Shown: positions 40,219-48,790, numbered from the stretch's first letter. The stretch: DNA of 50,218 bases from Methylacidiphilales bacterium (GCA_026225555.1 JAMFSY010000058.1:1-50218); one strand, 5' to 3'. Made by a program: numbers and translations. The notes: a model not told the origin generated them from the letters alone.

Positions 40219-41052
40219 TCATCCCAGTTGTTCCTGCGTTTGCGAACTGGCGGCGGGACTGTCGATGGCGGCGAACATCGCAAACCAGCCAAAGTGGCTG
40301 ACGGCCTCTTCGGTGGTCTTGCTCACGACCGGCAGGTTTAAGTTGCGACCGATCACCTCCGCGATGTCCCGGAATGGCACGCCCTCTTCCGCGATTCCGT
40401 GATACCGGGCCCCTGCGACGCCTTTTTCCAGGACCAGCCGGTAAAGACGTGCCGCATCGAGCCGATGCACGGCGGGCCAGCGATTGAGCCCTTCGCCCAC
40501 ATAGGCCGCAACGCCCTTTTCACGGGCAAGACCGATCAGGATCGGAACAAAGCCGTGATCACCCGCGCCGTGAACGGACGGCGGAAGGCGCACGATCGAC
40601 GCGCGAACTCCGCGCTTTGCCAACGAAGCGGCCATTTCTTCCGAAACTCGGGGAAATGGGCTGGAGCTGGAATCGCGCACGTCCTCCTCAGTCGAGGTGC
40701 GCCCGGGCGCAAGAAGGGCTGTTCCGGAGGTAACGACCAGGGGACGGTCCGAGCCCATGAGCGCGGCCCCAAGCGCCTCGATGGCGTGGGCGTCGATCTC
40801 GCAGTTTTCCTTGAACTTCGAGAAGTCGTGGATGAAAGCGGTGTGAATCACGCCATTCGAAAGGAGTACTCCACGGCGCAGGCTTTCGAGGTCTTCGAGA
40901 TTCCCTCGATGCACCTCGGCGCCTGCGGCGATAAGGGACTGAGCCCCCGCATCCGAGCGAGCCAGGCCGAGTACCTGGTGGCCCGCTGTGAGTAATTCCC
41001 GCACGATCGCCGAACCCACGAAGCCTGTGGCTCCGGTTACAAAGACGCGCAT
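40219..41052 (-). CDS. Extended SDR, NAD(P)-dependent epimerase/dehydratase-like
   Basis: 277 residues. The nucleotide-binding G-x-x-G-x-x-G is at residues 7-13 ([13 protein letters not shown]); [20 protein letters not shown] and [14 protein letters not shown] follow. The catalytic YxxxK of classic SDRs is not apparent where expected (the region reads [16 protein letters not shown]), which places it with atypical, NmrA/HSCARG-like or TetR-linked SDRs of unknown substrate. AGGAG precedes the ATG by six bases, a strong Shine-Dalgarno. It is divergent from a TetR regulator with a palindromic operator in between, so regulation by that repressor is likely. Confidence 0.85.
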   Translation of the reverse strand: MRVFVTGATGFVGSAIVRELLTAGHQVLGLARSDAGAQSLIAAGAEVHRGNLEDLESLRRGVLLSNGVIHTAFIHDFSKFKENCEIDAHAIEALGAALMGSDRPLVVTSGTALLAPGRTSTEEDVRDSSSSPFPRVSEEMAASLAKRGVRASIVRLPPSVHGAGDHGFVPILIGLAREKGVAAYVGEGLNRWPAVHRLDAARLYRLVLEKGVAGARYHGIAEEGVPFRDIAEVIGRNLNLPVVSKTTEEAVSHFGWFAMFAAIDSPAASSQTQEQLG

Positions 41053-41150
41053 GTCGAGCTCCTTTCCTTTGCGGTCACGAGAGCCATGCCGAAATGGATG
41101 TTCCCTGTGCTTCTGTCGAGGACGAACATCCTATTGTCAGTATTTTTCAT
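41037..41150 (-). CDS. Possible 37-residue ORF B in front of the SDR gene
   Basis: [20 protein letters not shown] and on, 37 residues from the ATG at 41150, with GAAAGGA seven bases upstream. Its ATG overlaps the stop of ORF A (ATGA) and its own stop lies 16 bases inside the SDR start, so all three could be translated in series. No family recognised. It may be a real microprotein, a translational-coupling device or a gene remnant. Confidence 0.35.
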   Translation of the reverse strand: MKNTDNRMFVLDRSTGNIHFGMALVTAKERSSTCASL

Positions 41151-41215
41151 AAGTGAATTCCTTTCGGTGTGATCTCCACGCCGTCGCACGGAATGGTGTT
41201 TTTGATTGGCTTCAT
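41147..41215 (-). CDS. Possible 22-residue ORF A, first after the SDR promoter
   Basis: MKPIKNTIPCDGVEITPKGI plus two residues, from the ATG at 41215. The -10 box of the SDR promoter ends at 41223, so transcription would begin almost at this ATG (leaderless). It overlaps ORF B by four bases. No family recognised. Confidence 0.3.
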   Translation of the reverse strand: MKPIKNTIPCDGVEITPKGIHL

Positions 41216-41222
41216 ATCATCG

Positions 41223-41251
41223 AATGTAGTCGATGACACTATTGTTGACAA
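41223..41251 (-). promoter_or_regulatory. Candidate promoter of the SDR unit
   Basis: Minus strand: -35 TTGTCA (41251-41246), a 17-base spacer, -10 TACATT (41228-41223). A perfect TTGACA (41245-41250) lies on the plus strand at the same place, but no good -10 for the TetR gene follows it. Confidence 0.5.
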
Positions 41252-41259
41252 TGACAACA
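41243..41259. promoter_or_regulatory. Candidate TetR operator (17-bp near-perfect palindrome)
   Basis: TGTTGACAATGACAACA is a palindrome with one mismatched pair around a central A. It overlaps the SDR -35 box and lies 39 bases before the TetR start, the usual place for a shared autoregulated operator. Confidence 0.6.
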
Positions 41260-41297
41260 TGCTGTAAAGTTTTTCGCGATCTCGTAAGCTCTTGGGA

Positions 41298-41903
41298 ATG
41301 AAGCCCCCGTCCCGCCCCTACCACCATGGCAACCTGCGCCAGGAACTGCTGCGGGCGGCGGAAGCCGCGCTGGAAGCACGCGGCGTCCAGGACTTGTCCC
41401 TGCGCGAGCTCAGCCGCGAGCTGGGGGTAAGCCATGCGTCACCCCAAAGGCATTTTGCGACGAAACAGGACCTGATTGATGCTCTTGCGATCATGGGGTT
41501 CGAACGATTGAGCTCGGTTGTGGGTAAGGCGGCGGAAGCTCGCGGACAGGATTTCAAGGCGCGATTGACCAAGGCCGCAAATGCTTACGTGGGCTTCGCC
41601 CTGAAGCATCCGGCGTTGTTCGCGCTGATGTTTGAGGCCAAGCGGCGGCCGGGAATGCGGCCCGAACTTCGGACGGCTCTCATGGCGGCTTTTTCGCACG
41701 TACCCAAGATTTTGCAAGAGGGTCAGGAGGCAGGGAAGATCGTCGCGGGCGATCCCCATAGTCTGGCGCTTACTCTTGGCGCGGCTCTTCACGGACTCGT
41801 TGCCATGTCCATCGAGGGCAAGATCCGGGGCACGTCGCTCAAGGCTGTTGTGCCCAAAACCGTCCAGCACGTGCTGACCGGGTTGAACACGAACAAAACT
41901 TAA
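41298..41903 (+). CDS. TetR/AcrR-family regulator
   Basis: 201 residues from the ATG at 41298. N-terminal HTH: PYHHGNLRQELLRAAEAALE, QDLSLRELSRELGVSHASPQ, RHFATKQDLIDALAIMGFE, a standard TetR recognition unit. The C-terminal ligand domain is of the WHG type (ALKHPALFALMFEA; LALTLGAALHGLVAMSIEGK). It is divergent from the SDR gene and the operator-like palindrome lies between, so it very likely represses that unit and itself. Inducer unknown. Confidence 0.93.
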   Translation: MKPPSRPYHHGNLRQELLRAAEAALEARGVQDLSLRELSRELGVSHASPQRHFATKQDLIDALAIMGFERLSSVVGKAAEARGQDFKARLTKAANAYVGFALKHPALFALMFEAKRRPGMRPELRTALMAAFSHVPKILQEGQEAGKIVAGDPHSLALTLGAALHGLVAMSIEGKIRGTSLKAVVPKTVQHVLTGLNTNKT

Positions 41904-41965
41904 ATGCCCTTCTCGGCTCGCCCTTAACCATCGCAAGAATTTTGTCCCCGACTCCTTCCTCCGGG

Positions 41966-41993
41966 TTTACTCGCGGGCGGCAGGCTCTATAAT
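41966..41993 (+). promoter_or_regulatory. Promoter of the phosphohexomutase gene, likely leaderless
   Basis: TTTACT (41966-41971), 16 bases, TATAAT (41988-41993). The ATG at 42000 is seven bases after the -10 box, so the transcript probably starts at or within a base of the start codon, leaving no room for a Shine-Dalgarno. Confidence 0.6.
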
Positions 41994-41999
41994 GGCGGC

Positions 42000-43937
42000 A
42001 TGACGACCTCTGCCGTGCCGCTCCTCTCCGACGAAGCCAAGGCCAAGCTTCTTCCCTCCACGCAACAGAACATCGAACGTGTGGCGGGCGATCCGGCGGT
42101 GACCGATCGCGATCGCGCGAGCATCGCGGAACTGCTGGAAAAGAAAGCGTGGACCGAGCTCGACGACCGCTTTTTCCGTGATATCGCCTTCGGCACCGGC
42201 GGCATGCGCGGGCGGACGATTGGCAAAATCACCACTCAGGGTGAGGCGGGCCAACCGCAACCGCTCGACCGTCCCGAGTTCCCCGGCACTGGCACGAACA
42301 TGCTCAATTACGAGAACGTCCACCGCGCCGTCTCCGCGCTCGGGGCCTATTTGCTCGAGGGCTATCCCGGCGAAAAGCTGAGCGTGGTTATCGCCCACGA
42401 CACGCGCTTTTTCTCGAAGGAATTTCCCCAGCGCGCGGCGGAATCGCTCAATGCGCTCGGGATCGACGCGCGGCTTTTTCCGGCGGATCGCTCCACGCCG
42501 CAGCTCTCCTTTTCCGTGCGGCATACCGGCGCCTACGCGGGCATTATGATCACCGCGAGCCACAATCCGCCCCACGATAATGGCATGAAGTTTTATGCAC
42601 GCGATGGCGGGCAGGTGGTCGAGCCGCACGCCTCGGGCATCACGCGTTATTTCCACAAGCTCTCCTCCGAACCCCAGGCGCTGCCCGAGTTGCTGAAGAC
42701 CATCACCACCAAGGGAAAGATCGTTACGCTCGGCGCCGAAGTCGATGAAGCCTACCAGGCCGCGGTGGCCGATCTCGTGCTGGAACCGGAGGCGATCTCC
42801 GCCACGCGGGACCAGATCAAATTTGTCTACACACCGCTCCATGGCACCGGCATTCGCGCCACGCCCGCGCTGCTCGATCGCTTTGGCTTTCGCTACTCGG
42901 TCGTCGCGCCGCAGGCCATTGGCGACGGCCGTTTTCCCACGGTGAAATCGCCGAACCCGGAGAATGCCGAAGCGCTCGATCTCGCCATGAAACAGGCCGA
43001 GGCGGAGCAGGCCGATATCGTCATGGCGACCGATCCCGATTGCGACCGCATGGGTGTCGCCGTGCGCGATGCGGCGGGGAAGTTGATCCTGCTTACCGGC
43101 AATATGATCGGGTCGATCATGGCCTACTACCGCTGTTCGCGCCTGAAGGCGCAGGGTGTCCTCACCCCGGAAAACAGCAAGAATGCCGTGATCATCAAGA
43201 CGTTCGTCACCACCGATCTGCAAAAGCGGATCGCGGAGAAATTCGGCGTCGGCTGCATCGATACGCTGACCGGCTTCAAGTACATCGGCGAAAAAATGTT
43301 CGATTACGAGAAGAAGGTGAACGATCCCGCGTTTGGCCAGAAGCCCGCGAAGAAACGGCGCGCCGAATCGCTGAAGAAGAGCCGCTTTGTGATTTTTGGC
43401 GGTGAGGAGAGTTACGGCTATACGGGCGGCGACTACGTCCGTGACAAGGACGGAAACGCGGCCGTGTTGATGTTCGCCGAAGTCGCGGCGTGGGCGAAAT
43501 CGCAGGGGCAGACCCTGGCCGAATATCTCGACGTGATTTATCGTGAGCTCGGCTTTTACACCGAGCGGCTCGGCACGCTGACCTTTGAGGGTGCGCAGGG
43601 CGCGCAGCAGATCGCCAAGCTGCTCGCCTCCTTCCGCAGCAATCCGCCGCAGGAATACCAGGGCCAGAAGGTGACCGGCGTGGATGACTTCGGCCAAACC
43701 GATTTCCACGACGCGGACGGAAAGATCATCCCGAAGGAAACGATGCTCTTTTTCCACCTCGCGGACGGTGGCCGCATGGGCGTGCGCGGCAGCGGCACGG
43801 AACCGAAGATCAAGTTCTACTTCTTCACCCGGGCCGATGTGACCGGCGATCTCGCCGCAATCAAAACCGAGCGGCGGGCCTTCCTCGATGCCTGGTGGAA
43901 TGAAGTGCGGGAAGATGTGAAGAAGCGGGTGGGGTAA
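42000..43937 (+). CDS. Phosphoglucomutase/phosphomannomutase family phosphohexomutase
   Basis: Alpha-D-phosphohexomutase moving phosphate between C1 and C6 (or C2) of hexoses. 645 residues, somewhat longer than the usual 450-580. Four active-site blocks are complete: catalytic Ser in ITASHNPPHDNGMKF (near 186), metal loop ATDPDCDRMG (near 345), sugar-binding GGEESYGYTGG (near 469), and phosphate site RGSGTEPKIKF near the C-terminus. Extra sequence includes a Lys/Glu insert (GQKPAKKRRAESLKKS). The preference between glucose and mannose phosphates cannot be told. It has a probable leaderless start and is followed 48 bases later by a small membrane gene. Confidence 0.93.
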   Translation: MTTSAVPLLSDEAKAKLLPSTQQNIERVAGDPAVTDRDRASIAELLEKKAWTELDDRFFRDIAFGTGGMRGRTIGKITTQGEAGQPQPLDRPEFPGTGTNMLNYENVHRAVSALGAYLLEGYPGEKLSVVIAHDTRFFSKEFPQRAAESLNALGIDARLFPADRSTPQLSFSVRHTGAYAGIMITASHNPPHDNGMKFYARDGGQVVEPHASGITRYFHKLSSEPQALPELLKTITTKGKIVTLGAEVDEAYQAAVADLVLEPEAISATRDQIKFVYTPLHGTGIRATPALLDRFGFRYSVVAPQAIGDGRFPTVKSPNPENAEALDLAMKQAEAEQADIVMATDPDCDRMGVAVRDAAGKLILLTGNMIGSIMAYYRCSRLKAQGVLTPENSKNAVIIKTFVTTDLQKRIAEKFGVGCIDTLTGFKYIGEKMFDYEKKVNDPAFGQKPAKKRRAESLKKSRFVIFGGEESYGYTGGDYVRDKDGNAAVLMFAEVAAWAKSQGQTLAEYLDVIYRELGFYTERLGTLTFEGAQGAQQIAKLLASFRSNPPQEYQGQKVTGVDDFGQTDFHDADGKIIPKETMLFFHLADGGRMGVRGSGTEPKIKFYFFTRADVTGDLAAIKTERRAFLDAWWNEVREDVKKRVG

Positions 43938-43985
43938 CTTTCCTGCGGCTAAATGGCCATGGGGGCACAAGTGAAATAACTTCGC

Positions 43986-44243
43986 ATGTTTCTTTTCGCA
44001 ATTTTTATCTTGTTGGGAATCACCTTCCTTGGCGCACTTTCTGTCGTTCTTAGTTTTGTTAAAGCAGTTTCAAATTGGTTATTAGTACTGAGCGCGGCGC
44101 CCTCTTTTCTATTTGGAACTATTTATACGATCGCCTCTGCCGTCTACGGGCATGGATTCAATCCTATGATGTCTATTTTTTGGTTAAACATGGTTTTCGG
44201 GATCAGTTGTTATTTGAGATTATTCGTAAGATCAAGGGTGTAA
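43986..44243 (+). CDS. Small AT-rich membrane protein of unknown function
   Basis: 85 residues with three predicted helices (FLFAIFILLGITFLGALSVV; NWLLVLSAAPSFLFGTIYTI; MMSIFWLNMVFGISCYLRLF). No family recognised. AT content is clearly higher than in the phosphohexomutase before it or parB after it, like the gene at 38114. A basic tail ends the protein. Confidence 0.55.
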   Translation: MFLFAIFILLGITFLGALSVVLSFVKAVSNWLLVLSAAPSFLFGTIYTIASAVYGHGFNPMMSIFWLNMVFGISCYLRLFVRSRV

Positions 44244-44314
44244 GTTCAGATCAGGAACCCCTGCACCTCCGCTGCCTTCTCGACAACTCCGCGCTCGTCC
44301 GTTTAAAATAACCA

Positions 44315-45202
44315 ATGGCCAAAGCAGCATTAGGCAAGGGACTCAGCGCCCTGATGGGTGGATCGAGCAATCTCTCGGTACCGGAACCGGTCGTGGAACG
44401 CGGTGAATCGATCCGCGAGATCGCGCGGGCGGAAATCGTTCCGAGCCCGCTGCAACCGCGCAAGACTTTCCAGCCCGAGGAACTCCAGGAACTGATCGAC
44501 TCCATCCGGGAGCGAGGCGTCATCCAGCCGCTCATCGTCCGCGCGGTGAATGGCAAGTATGAGCTTATCGCGGGTGAACGCCGCTGGCGCGCCGCCGGTG
44601 AGGCGGGACTGGCAACCTTGCCCGCCATTGTCCGCGAGGCAAGCGACCGCGACGTGCTTGAACTCGCCCTGATCGAGAATCTCCAGCGCGCCGACCTTAG
44701 CCCGATTGAAGAAGCGGAGGCCTATGCGCGGCTGATGAAGGAATTTTCCCAGACCCAGGAACAGGTCGCCAAGCAGGTCGGGAAGGGGAGGGTCGCGGTG
44801 GCCAACGCCGTTCGCCTCCTCGGCCTTCCGGAAGAAGTCCGCGCCTGGGTCGGCAGCGGTGACTTGAGCGTCGGACACGCCAAGGTCCTGCTCGGCCTCG
44901 ATAGCGCGGAAGAGCAATCGCTCGTCGCGGAACGTATTCGCAAGGAAAACCTAACCGTCCGCGCCACCGAGCGGTTGATCGAAACCATGCGCGCCGGAAC
45001 CCGCCCGGGCCAAAAACGCTCGGCTTCGAGCGGCACGTCGGCGGGCGCCGTTTTCGCCGATCTCGAAAAGCGGCTCCAGCAACATGTGGGGACCCGGGTG
45101 CGAATCGTGGGCAGTGGCCAATCGGGCAAAATCGAGCTACAATATTTCTCGGCACAGGATCTGGAACGTCTGCTGCAATTCCTGCGCCTTCCGACGGCTT
45201 AG
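44315..45202 (+). CDS. parB: Chromosome-partitioning protein ParB
   Basis: 295 residues. N-terminal ParB/Srx CTP-binding domain with QPRKTFQPEELQELIDSIRE, GERRWRAAGEAGLATLPA and ALIENLQRADLSPIEEAEAYA (box II); central HTH with EFSQTQEQVAKQVGKGRVAV and VGHAKVLLGLDSAEEQ; C-terminal dimerisation region. A short basic N-terminus (MAKAALGKGLSALMGG) is the typical ParA-contacting segment. No parA lies next to it and I found no canonical parS nearby. Followed by an IS-end-like relic and the Pro-rich gene. Confidence 0.95.
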   Translation: MAKAALGKGLSALMGGSSNLSVPEPVVERGESIREIARAEIVPSPLQPRKTFQPEELQELIDSIRERGVIQPLIVRAVNGKYELIAGERRWRAAGEAGLATLPAIVREASDRDVLELALIENLQRADLSPIEEAEAYARLMKEFSQTQEQVAKQVGKGRVAVANAVRLLGLPEEVRAWVGSGDLSVGHAKVLLGLDSAEEQSLVAERIRKENLTVRATERLIETMRAGTRPGQKRSASSGTSAGAVFADLEKRLQQHVGTRVRIVGSGQSGKIELQYFSAQDLERLLQFLRLPTA

Positions 45203-45221
45203 TCCTTTTGAGGACGACAAT

Positions 45222-45300
45222 GGATCATTTAGAGATGTCCCTGATTCAAAACCGAAACGATTTTATGGGAGCCTCACGGGAAAGGACATTTGACCCATCC
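45222..45300. repeat. Imperfect inverted ends, possible IS remnant
   Basis: GGATCATTTAGAGATGTCC (45222-45240) and the complement of GGACATTTGACCCATCC (45284-45300) share outer GGAT and inner ATGTCC, with 43 bases between. Such GGACAT-type ends remind me of IS481/IS3-group termini, but there is no transposase and no target duplication, so the call is tentative. Confidence 0.25.
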
Positions 45301-45354
45301 TGCTGTGCCGCGATAGCTTAAAAGCAGAAAAGATGTTACGATTACCAACTTCGC

Positions 45355-45396
45355 CATTGAATATTTCCCGAAATAACTATAAAAAGCATTGAATAT
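45355..45396 (+). repeat. Direct repeat CATTGAATAT at the start of the Pro-rich gene
   Basis: Identical 10-bp copies at 45355-45364 and 45387-45396, 32 bp (three helical turns) apart, enclosing a TATAAA (45379-45384). The second copy overlaps the ATG at 45395. It could be a regulator site, or it could have arisen by duplication at the former insertion. Confidence 0.4.
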
Positions 45397-48300
45397 GGCC
45401 GACTCTGCTAATCCCCAGGGCCCTGGGAGTGCTGATCCAAATGCACCCAAACGCCAGACACTTCGTATCAGCTTGCCGCCACGGCCACTTAAGCCGCTGA
45501 CGGCCCAGACAGCCAGTCGTCCTAACATCTCGGCTGCTACGACGCTGCCGATCAATACCAATCCGAATATCACGCCGGCCCCGGTACAGAATGTCCCGCC
45601 TGCCTGGTCGACCGCCGTTACGAAGCCGATTCCCAACGTGTCGCGTCCGCCTTCGGTATCCCTGCCACATCCCCGGCCCGCCGCTCCTCCCTTGACGGGT
45701 TCGCCGCCCGCCGCCAAGACCACTCCGCTTTTCCCGCAGAAGAACTTGACACCTCCCCCCGTCCCCGGCACCGCTCTCACCGCGCCGGAGGGTGCGCCGA
45801 CCCGGCCCATGGTCAATCCAGGATTGATTTCGCCGCCCTCGGTCCCTCCCATCAGCGCTCCCTCGGGACGCGTGCCCTCCGCGCCGCCGCGCGTCGTCAT
45901 TGCCAATCCCCGGGCCAAGGTCTTTGTCCAAAGTGGCAAAGTGGATGAGGCGGAGCCTTTCATCCCGGTGCCTCACCAATCCAAGCCGCCGGCTTTGCCT
46001 GCCACCCAGTCTCTGCCCATCATGGCGAAACTGGAACCTGCCGCGCCTCGCACGCCGCCTCCATTGCCTGTGCCTGCCGCACCGGTCGTCGAGGCCAAGG
46101 CCCCGCCGCTTCCCGCCACGCCCGCGCCTCTTTCTCCGCAGCCCTCTCTCGTCACGCCTCAGTCGATCAAGCAGACCTCGGCATTGATCCAGCCCACGAA
46201 GAAATCCTCGAGCCGTCTGACTGAACCGGTATTTCCGGCAACCAAATCCGGCGTGCTGAACGCGCCGGGGCGGCCGACTTTGCCGGATGGTACAACCGCG
46301 CCCGTTCAGGTCAAACGGCCCACGGCCTCGCTGAAGCTGGTCGATCTTCCCATGCCGCCTTCGGTTGCGGTCACGCAGCCCCTGGAAATGTCGCCTTCGC
46401 CTTTCTCCAGTTCGAAACCTCTTTCCACGCCGCCGCCACCCGCCACGGTCTCGCCGCTTCCGCCGCCCAAGCCTCCCTCGACGCTTTCAGCAGGCGTGCC
46501 GCCTTTGCCCTCGATCAAGACTCGCACAGGAGTTCTGGCCGGGATTCCTTTCCCGCCGCCAGTCAAGACACAGACGGGCTCGATTCCGACTCCTCCTTTT
46601 CCTTCACCCAAGACGAAGACCAGCGCGCTTTCCGCGCCGCCTTTCCCTCCACCCAAGGCCAAGTCATCGCCCATTTTGCCGCCCGCCAGCCAGCCTGCTT
46701 CCCCCGTGTCGCCGGTCCAGGCCAGCCCCACGCCTTTGCCGCCGCCGCCCTTGACTCGGACGACCTCTCTGGCGCCGCCATTTCCGCCGCCCAAGGCTAA
46801 ATCGGCTCCTCTCTTCGGCACGCCCGCGCCCGTGGCGGAAAAGCCACCGGCCCCTCCGCTTCCGCCGCCGCCTGTCGTGGTGGAAGCCAGGGAAGAAAAG
46901 ATCGTCGAACCCGTGGCCCCGGCACCGGTGACGCCGCCTCCGGCCATTCCGATTCTTCCCAAAATCGTGGAAACCGCTGCTGTAACCATGGCAGCCGCCG
47001 AACTTCCCGCCCTCGTCTCCGCCTTCGAAAGCAAAGAAGAGAGCAAAGTTATTCCCTTCGAAAAACCCGCGGAAGAAGCCGTGGTCGAAGCCAAAATCGC
47101 GGAGCCCGCGCCCGAGATCAAACAGCAGGAAAGCCTGCTTTCTTTCGATAAACCAGCCGATCAGCCCGTCTTGATCGAGGCCAAATCCGAAGAGAAGCCC
47201 GTCATCACGGAAACCAAAGTCGAGGAGAAGGCTGCGCTCGAGGAAATCAAAGCCGAAGAAAAACCGGTGGAGCAGCACACGCTCGCTCTCGATGAGATCA
47301 AGCCTGAGGAAAAGCCAGCCGAGAAACCGGTTATCGCCGAAATCAAAGCTGAAGAAAAAGCTACCGAGAAGCCCTTTGTCACCGAGGTCAAACCGGAGGA
47401 AAAACCTCTGGAGCAACCTATCGTTCCGGAGATCAAATCGGAAGAAAAGCCCCTGCCTCCGCTTCCCATCGCGCCGCCTGCGCCGGAGGAAAGGAAGCCG
47501 GTCGCCGAAGTAAAGCCGGTTGCGCCACAGCCTTCGCTCTTCAAGGAAATTGCGATCCCTGCCGCCGCTGCGGTTGTTGCTGCGGAAGTGGCGTCGGCCA
47601 TCCCGAAACCAGCCGCGATTGCGACGCCGACCCGGCCTTCGTTCGGACCACCACCGGTCAAGAAAACGGCCTCCCTCCCGGCCCCTATTCTCAGCGGAAC
47701 GCGCCGCCTGGATCAGCCGCCCGGCATACCGGCGCGTCCGGCCACGATTCTGTCGAGCCAGCCAGCCACCAGCAGTTCTGCGCCTGCTTCGCCCTCCACG
47801 ACTGCCGTGGTGGATCCCGATGCCCCCAAGGCCCAGAGCAGTTCCATCGCCCCACCCTCACGAGTTTCCCCACCTCAATCGTCCATGAACCCACCGCCCC
47901 CTCCCACGCCCGATTCCAATCCTGCCGCTCCCAAGACCACCACGATCGCTCCCCCGCGGCGTGCGCCTGGGGCTCCGACCCCTTCCAGCACCACGGTGGT
48001 GGATCCCGCTCCCACGGCTGCGCCGATCAACCCTCCCGTTCCGCCGCCTCCGGCCATCGGTGGAGTCAAGCCCATCGTACCGGGCGCGCCCTTTATTCCT
48101 GGCGTCAAACCGGTCGTGGTCCCGACAGCTGGAGTCAAACCTCCGACCCCGCTCACTCCTCCTTCTGTCGCTCCGGTTCGCCCTCCCGGCGCTGCGCCGA
48201 CGGCGGTCTCTCCAATCAGCCCCGTCAGGCCGCCCACTCCTGGTGCGGTTTTGCCGGTGAAGCCTGTGGTACCGGGCGCAGTCGTCCCTGTGGCTCTCGG

Positions 48301-48724
48301 CGGTACCTTGCCTCCGCGGCCCGCCTCGGCGACACCGATGGCCCCCGTGCCGACGAATCTCAAATCCGGCACCTCGGTGATCAAGAGCGCTCCTCCCAAG
48401 GAAACCGCCCGCATTACGGTGAAACCGAGCCTGCCCGGATCGACCGGAGCGAGACCTGCTTCCGGCACTACTCCCATCAATGTTCCCGCAGCCGCCAAAG
48501 TCGCGGTACCCGCCGCCGTTGCCGCCGGCACGGCCGCCATGGCCATGAAGGCCGGTGAAGCCAAGCCGAAAGCGGTCGTCGCGACTCCTGCAGCCGCGCC
48601 CGTTAAATTTGTCGAGAGCGAACCAAGCGGATCGACCCTTCTGACCACCGTTGCCGCAGGCGTCCTGGCCTTGGTGACGTGGGGAACGGCGGCCTATCTC
48701 GGATACTATTGCTTCCAGCCCTGA
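45395..48724 (+). CDS. Very long Pro-rich, tail-anchored protein
   Basis: 1109 residues from the ATG at 45395 (an in-frame TTG at 45389 adds two). Roughly residues 1-540 are Pro/Ala/Ser/Lys-rich, including several copies of PPFPPPKAKS-like units; 540-720 are Glu/Lys-rich with repeats around EEKPVIAEIKAEEKA; 720-1080 again Pro-rich; the C-terminus has one hydrophobic helix (LLTTVAAGVLALVTWGTAAY) just before YLGYYCFQP. Short conserved pieces occur near both ends: KRQTLRISLPPRP and KETARITVKPSLP. No enzymatic motif, no signal peptide, so probably cytoplasmic with a C-terminal anchor. Function unknown. Long shadow frames on the other strand are composition effects. Confidence 0.85.
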   Translation: MADSANPQGPGSADPNAPKRQTLRISLPPRPLKPLTAQTASRPNISAATTLPINTNPNITPAPVQNVPPAWSTAVTKPIPNVSRPPSVSLPHPRPAAPPLTGSPPAAKTTPLFPQKNLTPPPVPGTALTAPEGAPTRPMVNPGLISPPSVPPISAPSGRVPSAPPRVVIANPRAKVFVQSGKVDEAEPFIPVPHQSKPPALPATQSLPIMAKLEPAAPRTPPPLPVPAAPVVEAKAPPLPATPAPLSPQPSLVTPQSIKQTSALIQPTKKSSSRLTEPVFPATKSGVLNAPGRPTLPDGTTAPVQVKRPTASLKLVDLPMPPSVAVTQPLEMSPSPFSSSKPLSTPPPPATVSPLPPPKPPSTLSAGVPPLPSIKTRTGVLAGIPFPPPVKTQTGSIPTPPFPSPKTKTSALSAPPFPPPKAKSSPILPPASQPASPVSPVQASPTPLPPPPLTRTTSLAPPFPPPKAKSAPLFGTPAPVAEKPPAPPLPPPPVVVEAREEKIVEPVAPAPVTPPPAIPILPKIVETAAVTMAAAELPALVSAFESKEESKVIPFEKPAEEAVVEAKIAEPAPEIKQQESLLSFDKPADQPVLIEAKSEEKPVITETKVEEKAALEEIKAEEKPVEQHTLALDEIKPEEKPAEKPVIAEIKAEEKATEKPFVTEVKPEEKPLEQPIVPEIKSEEKPLPPLPIAPPAPEERKPVAEVKPVAPQPSLFKEIAIPAAAAVVAAEVASAIPKPAAIATPTRPSFGPPPVKKTASLPAPILSGTRRLDQPPGIPARPATILSSQPATSSSAPASPSTTAVVDPDAPKAQSSSIAPPSRVSPPQSSMNPPPPPTPDSNPAAPKTTTIAPPRRAPGAPTPSSTTVVDPAPTAAPINPPVPPPPAIGGVKPIVPGAPFIPGVKPVVVPTAGVKPPTPLTPPSVAPVRPPGAAPTAVSPISPVRPPTPGAVLPVKPVVPGAVVPVALGGTLPPRPASATPMAPVPTNLKSGTSVIKSAPPKETARITVKPSLPGSTGARPASGTTPINVPAAAKVAVPAAVAAGTAAMAMKAGEAKPKAVVATPAAAPVKFVESEPSGSTLLTTVAAGVLALVTWGTAAYLGYYCFQP

Positions 48725-48790
48725 GCCCTCTCGGACAGGGTCTTAAGTCACTAGTATTCGCTTTTTTGGTAAGTCGTGTTAGAAGATATT

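Noticed and set aside
41967-43970. 667-codon open frame antisense to the phosphohexomutase
   Set aside because: Shadow of a gene with all four active-site motifs; no start context and no domain.
45221-45322. 33-codon ORF between parB and the Pro-rich gene
   Set aside because: Cys-rich, no Shine-Dalgarno, lies within the IS-like relic; not a credible gene.
44200-45400. parS site near parB
   Set aside because: No 16-bp palindrome resembling TGTTTCACGTGAAACA was seen near the gene.
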